Counted from the first letter of the stretch, positions 20,401 to 32,150 are shown. The stretch is 64,000 nucleotides of DNA from Notospermus geniculatus (GCA_002633025.1 NMRB01000436.1:103082-167081); one strand, 5' to 3'. Numbers and translations: made by a program. The notes: a model not told the origin generated them from the sequence alone.

Positions 20401-21508
20401 CATTGAAAGAGTCCGAGCAATGGCAAAATCCCGAAACAAAATGGCGGCCGCTAATTTCGCAAAATGTGTATTTTGAGACACTTGTCTCACTTTACTTGCA
20501 ACTGGCACAATGCAGAGATGCATGTATTGTAGGGAAAAATTCATCCAGGCAGTCCTTTTTGTTCTCCAGCACAGTATTAACATGTTTCGCCCTGAAAGAT
20601 GACAGAACGTTCAAGAAGGAGAATCAACACGAACCAGCGGAGTACATCAGCCAGAAACGACTCACGGATTACCTCACGAATGAAGACCTCATCAGTGGGG
20701 ATATCTACGGGTTCGGTACTTACGACGTAGTGTCCGTTACTCCGTACGACACGGGGCCCGATCTACTCCCACTGTGGATAACCCTGGCTATCCTTGGCAT
20801 CATTGGGCTCATTTGTGGCCTAGCATATGCAATCAAGGCATGCATATCACATGGATTGTGCAAAAAATGTAAACCGTGAGTATTCACATAAACAGCTTTT
20901 CCCAAGTTAAGGCACCCAAAAATATTAAAACTTAGCCATGACTGACTCCAATCTCGTACCCAGACCTACCTCATCCGAGGATATCTCTGGAAAGGGCTAC
21001 GACTTGACCAGAATTTCTGGTCAACCACTGGCAGCGTGCCAAAATATTTGTTTCACGCAATGTTTCGTTCTATCATATATGCCTAAAAAGCCATACAATA
21101 CCCCAAAACACGAAGTTGTTTGAGTATTAGAGCAATTAACGAATAGTTAGTTGGGAACTATTTGACATCATGCCGCGGGTGCCAGGCTCGGTGTGATTCG
21201 CCTTTAAAATTAGTTTCCGCACTCCGTAAAGTTACGGGGTCATCGTGAATAAGGTCCCTGCCCTGAGGTCGTATGCATGAAAGATCTTAAGTGTAAAATC
21301 TCCCTTAAAATATTGTTCCAAACAAAAGATAAAGGGACATTTTACACTTAAGATGCTTTGTGCATACGGCCCCTGGTCGTCGTCTTTTTCCCTCTTCTAT
21401 GCTACATATCTCTCTTGTTATAGGCCAAACAAGAAGCTCCATCCAGAAAGTTACAATGTCGACACATTCAATTTCAACTATGCGCAACACAAAGAGGGGC
21501 CGCTCTAG
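17435..21508 (+). CDS. Gene B: type 2 short cadherin, 5'-truncated with chimeric start
   Basis: A near-copy of gene D that lacks exons 1-4 and half of exon 5. Exons: open stretch to 17662, then 17943-18204, 18412-18749, 18880-19075, 19408-19585, 20019-20195, 20570-20875 and 21424-21508 (stop TAG 21506-21508). Up to 17572 the sequence is the 3' flank of a type 1 gene (matching 32411-32724). From 17573 it is the interior of gene D exon 5 (matching from 35747). The junction is in frame with an ATG at 17435 whose product contains a hydrophobic run, TPFFLFLSLCFTSASVG, before RVHVKVIDVNEAPEF. A new signal-peptide-like start is possible. A dead fragment or an assembly chimera are alternatives. Motifs: DVNEAPEF, IDREDPHDP, DVDDHPTFC, QNDHQP, CQPCRGFCPE, a transmembrane helix, and a tail with VDTFNFNYAQHKEGPL. 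The exon 9 donor is GTAAAG instead of GTAAGT in D. Confidence 0.7.
19759..19796. mobile_element. 24-bp perfect palindrome with 7-bp target duplication
   Basis: Bases 19766-19789 are CACGGACCTGTA followed directly by its reverse complement, and ATATGAC stands on both sides (19759-19765, 19790-19796). Gene D has one ATATGAC and no palindrome at the matching place (near 37938-37948), so a clean insertion in gene B is visible. Confidence 0.75.
19883..19990. other. Gene B-specific insertion of about 105 bases in intron 9
   Basis: Gene D runs CTTGTTCTACCCCTGATATC directly. Gene B has about 105 extra bases here, including three GACGATATTAATG-like repeats (near 19945-19980). No terminal inverted repeat is clear. 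Confidence 0.55.
20238..20452. mobile_element. TIR MITE in intron 10 of gene B
   Basis: GCGGCCGCCATTTTTTCGGG is mirrored by CCCGAAACAAAATGGCGGCC. The orthologous copy in gene D is at 38577-38790, so the insertion pre-dates the duplication. Confidence 0.7.
21265..21372. mobile_element. TIR MITE in intron 11 of gene B
   Basis: GAGGTCGTATGCATG and ATCTTAAGTGTAAAAT are mirrored by ATTTTACACTTAAGAT and GTGCATACGGCCCC. It is present in gene D at 39607-39713. Upstream words (CGTGAATAAGGTCCC) are shared with the MITE at 47170-47311. Confidence 0.65.
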
Positions 21509-21833
21509 ATAAGCTTGAAGGTGTCAGAAAAACAGTATGAAAGCTTTGTATAGGAAGAACGAAACAGCCGCAGCATGGGGTGTGAAGTCTGAAACATAGG
21601 GAGGAATTCAGGAGTATTTTGTTGGAATGTTTTCTTCCATTAATCAAGAAAACAGGGGAATTAAATACTTATTTAATACACGCCGTTCATATATCAACAA
21701 GTAACGATTTTATAGGATGTTGAGTGTGTGGAGAATTACTCCTCAGTGACCAAGCTGATGAGCCTGACATGCTTCTTTACTTGATGAAAACGGAACCAGC
21801 ATCAGAAATAATATGTCTACCACACTGTTGATC

Positions 21834-21858
21834 AATAAATGTCAGTAGCGTCAATAAA
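21834..21858 (+). promoter_or_regulatory. Two AATAAA polyadenylation signals of gene B
   Basis: AATAAA at 21834-21839 and 21853-21858, about 330 bases after the stop codon. Both are conserved in gene D at 40169 and 40188. Confidence 0.55.
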
Positions 21859-22577
21859 TGATCCGTATTTCACTTGATCGTGACCGACCCCATTTATTCC
21901 AAATGCCAGTATGTCCTTCGAGTCATGCAGTATACCATTTCACTTCAATCTCTTTGGTATTTCAATGATATTGTCAACAGCACGGAACGGTCCTGCTATT
22001 TAGCGCATAAATTGTATGGCAGCCACGACATCAATAACCTTATGAAAAATGAAAGTGTACAAAGATACACACAAAATAGGTATTCAACAGATCACTTCTG
22101 ATTGTGGTCAACGGTATCCTTGTATAAACACCGACGTCAGCCTATTCTGCTGTCTTTGTAACGTCACTACAAAACGGCAACGCAGGTCGGTGTCCTTTTC
22201 TGTAGGACAGGTGCGAATGTAGCAGTGTCACATAAGGACGGATATCAAGCAAACACATTGCATCTTTACCTCTTGACTGTTCATGTTTTTGTGTCCGTGG
22301 CCGGATTCAGGAAGGATAAACATATATAACCAAGTGCGGAGGTAAGTTACTTAATGGTAGTGTCGCTCATGAAGCAACTTAGAATTAGGGAAGGTAGGTC
22401 TCTTGAGTGACTGTCGCCAAGGGAATTGGTAAATACGTAGGTATACATATGTACATGTAACAGCAAAATCTTCTTTTGAGTTTGAGCAATAATGAAATAA
22501 CACTAAGGAAATGCAGTTCACTCTATTCATGAGGAGACTAAAAGAATCGTGATTGTGATAGGACGAGGGTACCATGT

Positions 22578-23220
22578 AGTGCGGTGTGGTATGTATTCCC
22601 GAAGGATTTTTTGCTAAAATTGACTTTTTTACTGTTTTGGCTTCTGTGAGGATCCAACTGCCCAAAAATGATGGGGTTCAAATTTTCTGACCCTTCCCTC
22701 ACTTTCTGGGGGAGACAATGGACACAAGAACTGAGCTTTGTATGGGAGAATGGGAGACGGATGTACAGCTAACGTTTGAACGGTTTGGGGTATACACCAC
22801 GTAAATGTGTCACCAACAGATAGTAACATGGCATATTCTTAATTGTTTTTAGTCGTAATGTAATGAGAGATGATGTTTTTCATAAAAATTAACACAGAAT
22901 TAGTCAAAATGCATAAAACGTCATTTCACAATTACGTTACTGCTTAAACGCCACAGAGTAGCTTTATTTGATTCCGAGGCAGTAATACATTTATGGGGTG
23001 TAAACCCAACCGTTCAAAAGTTAGCTGTACTTCTCCTGTACAAAGTTCAGTTGTTTCGTCCATCGGCGTCCAATGATAAAGAGGGTACTGGTCAGAAAAT
23101 TTGAACCCCATCAATTTCTGATAGTTTGGACCCTAAAGAAACCAGAATTGCAAAAAAATCAATTTTAGCACAAAAATCCTACGGGAGCTGTTTTCTTGAC
23201 ACACCATACCAAACTAATGG
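22578..23220. mobile_element. TIR element upstream of gene C
   Basis: Left words GGTGTGGTATGTATTCCCG and TTTGCTAAAATTGACTTTTT are mirrored by AAAAATCAATTTTAGC and GACACACCATACC at the right. Inner words such as TACAGCTAACGTTTGAACGG also pair. It ends about 460 bases before the gene C start codon, and the equivalent copy lies at 40898-41582 before gene E. Confidence 0.7.
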
Positions 23221-23683
23221 AAGAGTGATTGTATACATGTCGTAGGAAAGAGCTGGACTAAGACCGCTTTTCGACTATAGAAACATTTTGTGGTAAAGCA
23301 TCGGCAAATATTCCACTTTTGATAAATTCGAACGAAAAGCGACGAATCGGAATTTTGGTTGGAGATTCTTTTTAGTCTAGTGATATTTTTTTCCGATTCC
23401 TCGGGACGGTGTATTCATCCCTTAATTCATATATCGGTGTGTAAAATTCTTTCCAAACATTGGTATTGAAGAAAAATACTTTCATCAACAACTTTAGGAC
23501 TTGGCAATACCAATCGGTGGTGAGCCGTTACATCAGTAGACTAAGACACAAGAACGTTGCAAGGAAAAGGGCGAGGAGACAACTGGCCAGATTCATAGGG
23601 GACGAAGAGGAGGACCTTCACACAGAAACTACGATTTTTACTCAGACGTATTGCGTTCTACCGAGACGGCAAGGATCAGCAAG

Positions 23684-26600
23684 ATGAGGATTCCATCCAT
23701 CTTGCTAGCGATAGTTTCGCTTTTGTCCCTACACGCAGCAAATGGAGGTAAGAGGAGTATTCAAATGTGAATATGTGGCCTTTGAAGCCTTAAGTTTCTG
23801 TTCAAATGAAGTGAGTAGGCACTGTATGCGCTGAAACTGTGCATTTTCGACGAAACGTTCTTCTCTCTCTAGTTTATTTTGAATGTTTAAGGGAAGTCCG
23901 GTGTAACATCTGCCATGCCAATGTTCCCGTTTTCAGTGTTTTCTTTGTATTGGGAACATTGTGACAACCGAGAGCAAGAGAGACGATGACTGGTCAATAG
24001 GGCAGTTCAATGAGTGGAAACATTCACAGAAAGGATGTGTTACAATGGCTTACAAGCATAAACGTATTAGGTTTTTAAATGCTGACATTTCATTGATTCC
24101 CTGGTTGATTAACGTTCCAGCCGTCACTTGGAACAAGCCAGCGGGCGGCACCACCCCCAATCCAGCTCCCACAGCTGCAGAGGATAACCCATCTAACCCG
24201 ATATACACGGTCCAAGCTACGAGTGGGGAAACAGATCTGTTTGGCAACACGCCCAGTATGTTCTACAAGATGACAACAACACCACCAAACGGGAAGTTCC
24301 AGATTGACTCAAAAAGTAAGATATCAACCGCAGCGGGAAAAACTTTTCAGCTATCAGAATCCTGCAGTAAATAGTTGTTAGTATCTTATACGACAGTCGA
24401 ATTTTTAGAATTAATCCAAGCAGGAAAGTGGCGATATAAAATGGGCGGAGGAGAGAGTATAGGTCACTGAATATACAGGCGAGAAAAACACATGGCAGAA
24501 GAAACATGGCAGAATGGCACGAGGAATAATAGATACTGAACGACGGCTGTCCGTAAATGACGTTTAAGAGACACTTGACACTTGCCGATGGAATAAACGT
24601 TTTCATGGACAGTAAGCCTTGGACCCTGCTAAAGTGGAGAGAGTTTAGAAGGCATCTAACCAATCAAAAGATCATTGGCTATTCTAAACATCAGTAATAC
24701 TGGCCTACTGATTATTTTTGGCACGCTAGCAAGACCTCTAAAACGGGATTTTACAGTAGGGCCTAGCATATCTGATTTCAGTATATACTTATAGTACATA
24801 AACGGAAATGAAATGTATTTATTCATTATTTAATGTTATAGCTGGCGTAATCACCCACGTACCAAATCCAAATTTTGATTACGAGAACCCGGCCTTACCG
24901 GCAAACACAGGAAGGTATGTGTTAACGGTCACGGCATTTAGCGGCTTGAAGGATCCGACGTATGAGGAAGCCACGGCGACCATCAACTACGTTCTGACAA
25001 ATGTGAATGAAGCACCAGAAATAACGAATCTTCCGAAGTGTATAAATATTTACGAAAATAGAGGAAAGGAAGAAGTCGTGAATGTGAGTATAGCGAGTAG
25101 GCCTATACAGAGGAGAATTTTGATATTAAGCGTCACGAGACAGATTTCAAAAAGAAGGCAAAGGTATCATACCTTTTGGCTCCAATACAAATAAAGTATC
25201 TTGTCCTCAATGGCTGATATTCATAAAAGCTAGCAAATGCTTTTACTTCAAGTTTTATGGTACATTTACATTGGACCTCACTTTGCAAATTTTAAGTAAA
25301 AGCATTTGCTAACTTTTATAAATACCAGCCAATGGGCCGAATTTATAAAACATAGCAAAAGCTTACAAGCCAAAGCCCCAAGGTGAAGCTTTTGCTTGTC
25401 AAGGAGAAGCACAAGCCAAAGAGTTTGCTCACAAACATATTCATAATCAATTGCTTAACCTAATGACCTGTTCTTATAAAGCCAAGGAAGATTTTCTATC
25501 TGATGAAGCTAATGCTCGCAAGGCAAAGCTTCTGCTAATTCTTATAGGGAGTTGCTTATTCTATGAAGCAAAAGCGAAATTTTATAAATACCTCTTCAAG
25601 AAAAAGCCCAGAAAAAGCAAATGCTACTTTTTATGAATTCGGCCCAATGTCTTGACATGCTGCTATGACCTTTATACTCTATAGGTGGACCTCACAGACC
25701 CAGACGGCAGCATCATAAAACCCGCAAATGGCCAGCCGGCCTCAACCAAATATCACAAGTTCTACATCACTGACAAGGAGCCAGTAGGATTAAATGACTT
25801 TACTATTGACGAGAGGATCCCTGCAGGGGGACGTGAGTATCCTCTCGTGAAATTACAAACCGGTGTAACAGGAATCTAATTTCCCCTGGAATCATAACCC
25901 CGTGAAGGTACCAAAAATGCTTGATACGTACTTCAAAGAATCAAGAATCATGTTTTCAGCACGCGTCGAAAAAGCTGCAGGCAGAGCTCTAATATAGTCA
26001 GATAGAGCAAAGTACATTTTACAACGTCGGAGGACGTAAGCACTTTCTGAATTCAATACAGTGAGGCTTTAATTTCTCCTCAACGACCCTATAGAAAAAC
26101 TGATCGGAGATTTTCTTCTCTAATTCAGCACCACCAGCAATTTCGCGAAATTACAACGAGCTATGGGGTGAAACTTTGAACTACGAAAAACAAAACAATT
26201 ATAATATGTCCATATACGCCGAAGATGAGTTTGGGAAAGTTCTCCCGCCTGTTGGAAAAACCCCTCTGCTGAAAACCAACAAGCACGAAGTTGCAGTGCA
26301 AGTCATCGATGTCAACGAACGCCCAGGATTCACTGTAACAAAGTCAACATGTGAGGTGTATGAAAATACGGTAAGGAGTAGTAAAATACATGCATGCATG
26401 CATGTATGCATGTATGCATGTATGCATGTATGTATGTATGTATGTAATCCTATATACAGTGGAACTTCTCCATCAAGGAGACCCCAGGGAGGGACAGATG
26501 ATGTCCTTAATTAACAGGTGTCCTGATTACCGAGAGGAGAAAACGAGAAGGAAATGAGCGATTCTGAACTCAACATAATAGAGGTTCCAAATTATAGGAT

Positions 26601-29600
26601 TTGAAGTTCGATTCCAGGCAACTGCCGAGCTCTCCGTCTTTCACCAGTGATTTATAATGAACCATCTTGAATTATCAAGCCCTACAGTCACCTCGCCTTC
26701 GGACTACGCACCACTTTAAGTAGACAGACTGTAGTCGAAGGTGTAGCGTTACTGTGATGGACCAAGATGGTGACTTACTCTCGCTACGCACATTCTCCTA
26801 TCATATCATATTGGCCTTAGTAGCCTACAAGTAGAACCGTAAGACCGTCAAGGTCGACGAATTGAAATCCAATATGCAATGAAGTTCCGTCCGCTCCTTT
26901 TGAACCAAAGTGTCTTTACAGCCGATCGGAACAACAGTGAAGACTGGTATTTACCCATTTCGGGCATACGACAAAGATAAGTACCCAGGACCTAACTGCC
27001 TCGGAAAGTGGCCGGATTCGGTAGAATACTTCGTCGAGGGCGTGTTTAGCGAACTTTTCACGATGCACATACAGTTAACGTGACCGAGCAGAAACACCAG
27101 GACGGATACTTGGTGGTCAAAGAACCGATCGATAGAGAGGAACCTGCTAACCCAAAATATAAAAAATTCACCTTGTGTAAGTGTTTAGAAATGTATCTTA
27201 GTTGCCCTGGAAATCAGTAAAATGTTCAAAAAGACGTCTGCTGAATATCTTTGCGGCCATCAAACTGTATTTTTCATTAGGTGATAAATACATTTAAATA
27301 CATAAGACCAAAAATTCATTTTTGATAAGACTCTGTAAGGGGGATACCTGTAAGGGGGGTACCTCGACTTAATCAGAAAAAAACACACCTTGTTGACCAC
27401 TCAATGCGATTACTTCTTGTGCACCATTTCTACTTCTCTCCCATGCTGAAAGCTTCTACCCTGTCTTCAACAGATGTCAACGCCCGTGACAGTAGGGGAA
27501 TGAGAAACGCAAACGGTAACGAAGTGGCGGTCGAATGTCAGATTCTGGATGTCGACGATCACCCTACCATATGCAAAAGGACTACAAATTTGAGGCCAAT
27601 TTGAAGGAGAACACACCATTCGATACCAAAATACTCACGGTCGAATGTTCAGATGGCGACGATGTAGCGACCCATCCGATCACTTATAAAATCAAGGACG
27701 TCGGTATCGAGGCAGACGCGACAACAGCGGACCGATATTTCCATTTCGGAAAAAGCGGGACGTCACCCATCATGACAACCAAACAAAGACTCGATGTTGA
27801 GGGAGGGACTTTGGTGAGGGAATTTTTTTTACTTATCAACCACAGACTTCAAGTGTATCCACTAATTAGTATCGTCATGACTCACTCCGAATCTCGCGAT
27901 TACCGATAAAACAGTCTTCTCTGCACTCCAACTATATATGCATGAAGTTTATAAAAGCCAACCTGATCACACGAGTCGACATCACTAAGTTTATGTTTCG
28001 CAAAATGTTCGGCGAAATGCTCTTGAAAATACATGTAAATAACCAGTCGGCCAGACTCAACGCAAAGGAACCGTGATTCTTAAAGGACTACAAATTTGAG
28101 GCCAATTTGAAGGAGAACACACCATTCGATACCAAAATACTCACGGTCGAATGTTCAGATGGCGACGATGTAGCAACCCATCCGATCACTTATAAAATCA
28201 AGGACGTCGGTATCGAGGCAGACGCGACAACAGCGGACCGATATTTCCATTTCGCAAAAAGCGGGACGTCACCCATCATGACAACCAAACAAAGACTCGA
28301 TGTTGAGGGAGGGACTTTGGTGAGCGAAATTGTTTTACTTGTCAACCACATGACTCACTCCGAGTTCTCAAGATTACCGATAAAAAAGAGCATTCTCTGC
28401 ACTCCAACTATATATTATGCATGAATTTTATAAAAGCCAACTTGATCACACGAGTCGACCTCACTAAAGCTAGTAATCCACTGCAGATTTTCTGCGTTGC
28501 GACTTGCTTTGCAACCTGCTACCTGCGAATGAATACGATCAGCAAGGAACTGATACCGGTCGCCGACTGAAATTGACCATATCTTCACCATTTGTGGAAA
28601 TCACGTCTAGCGAGTCCACTACGGGATCGAGTGCCCAGTTGCAAAGCAAGTCGCAACGCAAAATCAGCCTAAAAATCAATGGTGGATTCCTAGCTTAAGT
28701 TTATCTGTTTCTCAAAATGCTCGGCGAAATGCTCTTGAAAATAAATAACCAGTCAGCCAGACTCAACGCAAAGGAACCGATTCTTGAACTTCAAGAAGGA
28801 AACTTTAATCATACAGTGTAACCATATGAGGCATGTATTCTTTCAGTTGAAATTTAAAGTGCTGGCAACGCAGGGGGCTGCCTTCTCGCAGATGTCTACA
28901 ACCCTCACGATGGAAATACAAGTGATCGGTATCAATGACCATCCCCCAACAATGGACAAAGACTTCTACAACTTCTTCGTTGCGTTTGACGAAAAGGATG
29001 GTTTTGTAATAGGCAAGGTATCGGCAAGTGATAAAGACAAACGTGAGTAATCAACATTTATGATGCAGATCACGTCCTCAGCAGTAGCTCCTCGCAATCC
29101 TACATACAAATCTACTCTTAGGAGGCCCTTTCCCACCTTTTCAAACGACTCTTCTTCACGGCAAGAGCGTCAAACATGTCAGATTTAGATGTCGGACCCC
29201 AGAGTTGAAGCACACCTCCATGGTTGAAGGCAGCACCAAGATTCGGAGTCAATCGGACTGGAAGTGTTATGAGATAATCCACAATGAAGTAATCCTCGAC
29301 TGCAAATTTATACTTGGGGCTGCTGGCATCGAAGCTGACAGTAGACGACACCTTCACAGCATCTAGCACTACCTCATGACCTGTCATATACGGCCTGGTT
29401 TACACTTCATCCGATTCTGCCATCGCGCATGTTGGACCGCATGCATGCGCAGTGTGGATTCTCAAGACAACCCTTTCTCCTTTCAGCTAATTCTACCATG
29501 AGTTACTTCTTAGTAGAGAAGGCAGAGGGCATCATGCTAGGCACCAGGTCAGGAAACGTCTACGTGGATTACACGAACATTGAAGCCGACAGTATCATTG

Positions 29601-32150
29601 ACGACAAGACGCTGAAGAAGAACCACAAATACTGGATGAGTGCACGAGCAAAGGACAAAACCGCGAAGGACAAACATCATATTACTCCGAGTGAGTACTC
29701 CGGCGGATGTGAAAGGAATGGGAGTCATAGAAATGCATGTCCTACATACAATAATCTACTATTGTAAAGTTATAGGCCTATTCGAATGGTCATGTCTCTG
29801 TAGCGTACATCATCCCTCATCTTGAACACTAAATCGAGACTTAGATTCCTGGGGACTAGGGTCACATCAGGTTTGTTCTTATGACGAAGTGAGGATCATT
29901 TTTGAGAAGAGTTAGTAGCAAAAATGATTTTCAAAGATGTCATTGTCACTACCCATCCTTGATCCCATGCACGTGCGGACTGGCTGCGTCATAAAGACTC
30001 CCAAAGGAGCGAGCCACGGATGATTTAATAGCGATGTCAAAGCCTAGCTTAATAGGCGAACAGAGGGTAAAGATTTGTAGCCTTTTGGAAAGTCGAACCG
30101 TTAGGTTAAGTACACAATTTGGAAAAAAAGTTCTATGTCTATAATGGCATCCATCTTGTGTTCCTGTCTGTGTAAAAAGGGGTAGAAGAAAGGAATACGA
30201 GGGAGAAATAATGAAGGTCACTAAACACTGATTCCTTCTCTCTATTTTTTACTTACAGTCACGTGTACATTCGTGTAAACACGTACGAAAAGAAGGAAGT
30301 AATGATTAAGATAGAAGAGAAAGCCGAGTACCTTCCCCAAAGCGAACTCATAGACTACCTTACCAGTGAGAAACTCGTGGCTGGTGATATCTATGGTTTC
30401 GGTGCTTATGATATTGTAGCTGTCACTCCGTACGATCAGGGCCCGGATTTGCTCCCTCTCTGGATTTGTCTAGGAATCCTTCTCTTCATTGGCCTCGTAT
30501 GTGCTCTCGCTTTTGGCATCAAGGCCTGTATTTCGCATGGATTGTGCAAGAAGAAGCCGTCAGAACCAATGTAAGTAAAATTATCAGTACGATTAACTCA
30601 ATGAATGACAAAACCAAAGCTAGACTGAGGTACTCAGACTCTGTAATGCGCATGCGCGAACTGCGCAACATTACCGACACTGAGACCAACCTCAGAAATT
30701 TTTGTTACGAGAGTACCGAAATCCTGGTATCGATGTTGATTGGTCGATTTTGAATCCAGATGTTTACAGCCATGCTGATTGGCCATTTTGGGGGTCACGT
30801 GATTGCAAAATTTCGGCGCTCTATTTAAAGGACCACTGTATTGCATCTTTCTGTCGACAGCCGGCGCCACCGGCACCATGCTCCAATACTGTAGTTAAGC
30901 CGTTCGCCCCAGTGTTGGAGAATGTATGATTACAGTCTCGGTCACCCAGCCGCTGGGGATCGAACAAGTTTGTGTAGCAGTACTGCGGAACGAAACGGCT
31001 GGCTGCGCGAGACTAGTTGCATGCGGTAGTTTACCAAGTCGTTAATAGAGGTCTCCCCTTAACGCGGGTAGGTGTAACGCAGGATTGAGAAGCAATACTG
31101 TGGTCCTTTAACGAGCAGAAGACAGAAGCAAAGCTTGGTAGTACCTTGATCGCAGCATGGAAGTCTTTCCCCGCGGCACTGATGATCTGATCATCCAATA
31201 GTGACACTAAAGGAGATAGAAACAGTATATTTGTGTCGTCTTTATCGAAAAATGTGCCAAAGACCGATGCCGCCGGGCCGGGGATGATGGAGGCAGTCGT
31301 GCGCAAAGCAGCATCACATAAGGTTTAGACGTTGTGGCCAGACCCTCGGTTGGTAGATCGAGGGTCTGGCTGAGCAAACAGCGTGTTCTCTGAACTTCTT
31401 TCACTCTCCATGGGAGAGGTTATAGGGGCTTTATTATTCTTTAGGTCCTAAAATTATAGGGCTTTTAGGAAAAAGTACGAAGGTTCACAAAGAATATCCC
31501 GGTTTTATTGAGATCAGTGGTTCTCGGAGGATTTCTGACCTTTTCGATTGGTACGGGTGCTGCCACCATTGGTTCGTTGGAATGGTCAGCTTCAAAGTGG
31601 ACTTTAGCGCACCAAGGGACTGTCGATGTTCCTGATAATATATTATAGACGCCCATATCAGCAATACACCTGGGCCGACCGAATCGAAACTCCGATAGCA
31701 CTACCATGGCCTAGAGAAACTCCGTAATGGTAAAAGGCATTGCATACCTCTATGTTAGGCACTGTTAATAGTGCTACCGGAGTTTCGATTCGGCTGGCCC
31801 TGCAGTGTTATGAGACTCCTGATAACAATTCAAGAAGCACCATTTGGAAATGTCAGGACTCTAGCTGTACACATAAGTGTGCTTTTACTTCAATCTTTCA
31901 TATAAGTTCAACAACGAAAAATCTTGTACAATATGGAATGTACACTTATGTTCTTAATTGCTTTAAGATACAATATACACTTACATGTATGTTCGTAACT
32001 GCTTTAAGATGCACTGAACTAACTAACAGAAGCCTACTTTTCAGGTCACCCACACCAGTCAAGAAGCTTCATCCGAAGAGTTTCGATGTGGACACATTCA
32101 ATTTCAACTACGCTGAACACAACTCAAGCCCTCTGAAATTCAACGATTGA
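23684..32150 (+). CDS. Gene C: type 1 short cadherin, frameshifted and rearranged
   Basis: Exons: 23684-23747 (signal peptide, MRIPSILLAIVSLLSL...), 24121-24315, 24842-25083, 25685-25832, 26129-26370, 26922-27176, 27474-27813, 28847-29042, 29487-29690, 30259-30570 and 32045-32150 (stop TGA). Exons 6, 7 and 9 are each exactly 2 bases longer than in A or E, through extra CA near 27066, AA near 27576 and AA near 29658. The first gives a stop at 27081-27083. Exons 10 and 11 are fused in frame (MIKIE joined to EKAEYLPQ), losing the cysteine cluster. Part of exon 7 is repeated at 28082-28319. Otherwise the layout is that of gene A: N-terminal repeat with FDYENPALP, then DVNERPGF, DREEP, NDHPP, transmembrane helix and tail with VDTFNFNYAEHN. 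Either a decaying pseudogene or a poor consensus. Read data would decide. Confidence 0.75.
25212..25330. mobile_element. MITE 1 of a tandem pair in intron 3 of gene C
   Basis: The ends are GGCTGATATTCATAAAAGCT and TTTTATAAATACCAGCC, with inner GCAAATGCTTTTACTT mirrored. AAT stands before (25209-25211) and after (25331-25333). Gene E has one AAT and no insert. Confidence 0.75.
25334..25645. mobile_element. MITE 2 of a tandem pair in intron 3 of gene C
   Basis: The ends are GGGCCGAATTTATAAAACAT and TTTTTATGAATTCGGCCC. It is flanked by AAT at 25331-25333 and 25646-25648, sharing the first with the neighbouring MITE. A fragment of the same family lies at 48340-48415. Three-base duplications and GGGCC ends fit PIF/Harbinger-type elements. 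Confidence 0.75.
26391..26445. repeat. (ATGC/ATGT)n microsatellite
   Basis: A tetranucleotide run of TGCA-TGTA units directly after the exon 5 donor of gene C. Gene E carries a shorter version at 44339-44385. Gene A lacks it. Confidence 0.85.
28082..28319 (+). pseudogene. Partial second copy of exon 7 inside intron 7 of gene C
   Basis: From AAAGGACTACAAATTTGAGG to the GTGAGC donor this repeats 27576-27813 but has no splice acceptor. Intron-like sequence precedes it. The following intron copy is diverged and holds a MITE, so this is a segmental duplication of about 500 bases or a join of two different copies. It would not be spliced in as an exon without a new acceptor. Confidence 0.75.
28465..28697. 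mobile_element. MITE of the AAAGC-GGAATCCACTG family in gene C
   Basis: AAAGCTAGTAATCCACTGC at the left is mirrored by GGTGGATTCCTAGCTT at the right, and TGCGTTGCGACTTGC by GCAAGTCGCAACGC. It is absent from the matching intron of gene E and from the first intron copy in gene C. Confidence 0.7.
30825..31111. mobile_element. TTAA-flanked MITE in the last intron of gene C
   Basis: AGGACCACTGTATTGC at the left is mirrored by GCAATACTGTGGTCCT at the right, with TTAA at 30825-30828 and 31108-31111. Gene A reads CTCTATTTAACGAGCAGAAG at 16065-16084 with a single TTAA. TTAA duplication is typical of piggyBac-type elements. A further C-only stretch follows at about 31126-31352. Confidence 0.8.
31672..31800. 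mobile_element. Short MITE, GGGCCGACCGAATCG family
   Basis: Orthologue of 16431-16556, with GGGCCGACCGAATCGAAACT at the left and CGATTCGGCTGGCCC at the right. Shared by genes A and C. Confidence 0.75.

Larger units (their letters stand above)
21509..23683. other. Intergenic region between genes B and C
   Basis: 3' flank of B, then the 5' flank of C. The whole stretch is repeated with small differences at 39850-42051 between D and E. It holds a TIR element at 22578-23220. I see no additional gene. Short open frames such as the one at 21874 are conserved only because the DNA is duplicated. Confidence 0.6.

Noticed and set aside
23460-23687. Basic frame (75 codons) just upstream of the gene C start
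   Set aside because: The gene E counterpart of this stretch (41820-42050) is shifted by small indels, so the frame is not conserved. It is better read as 5' untranslated sequence.
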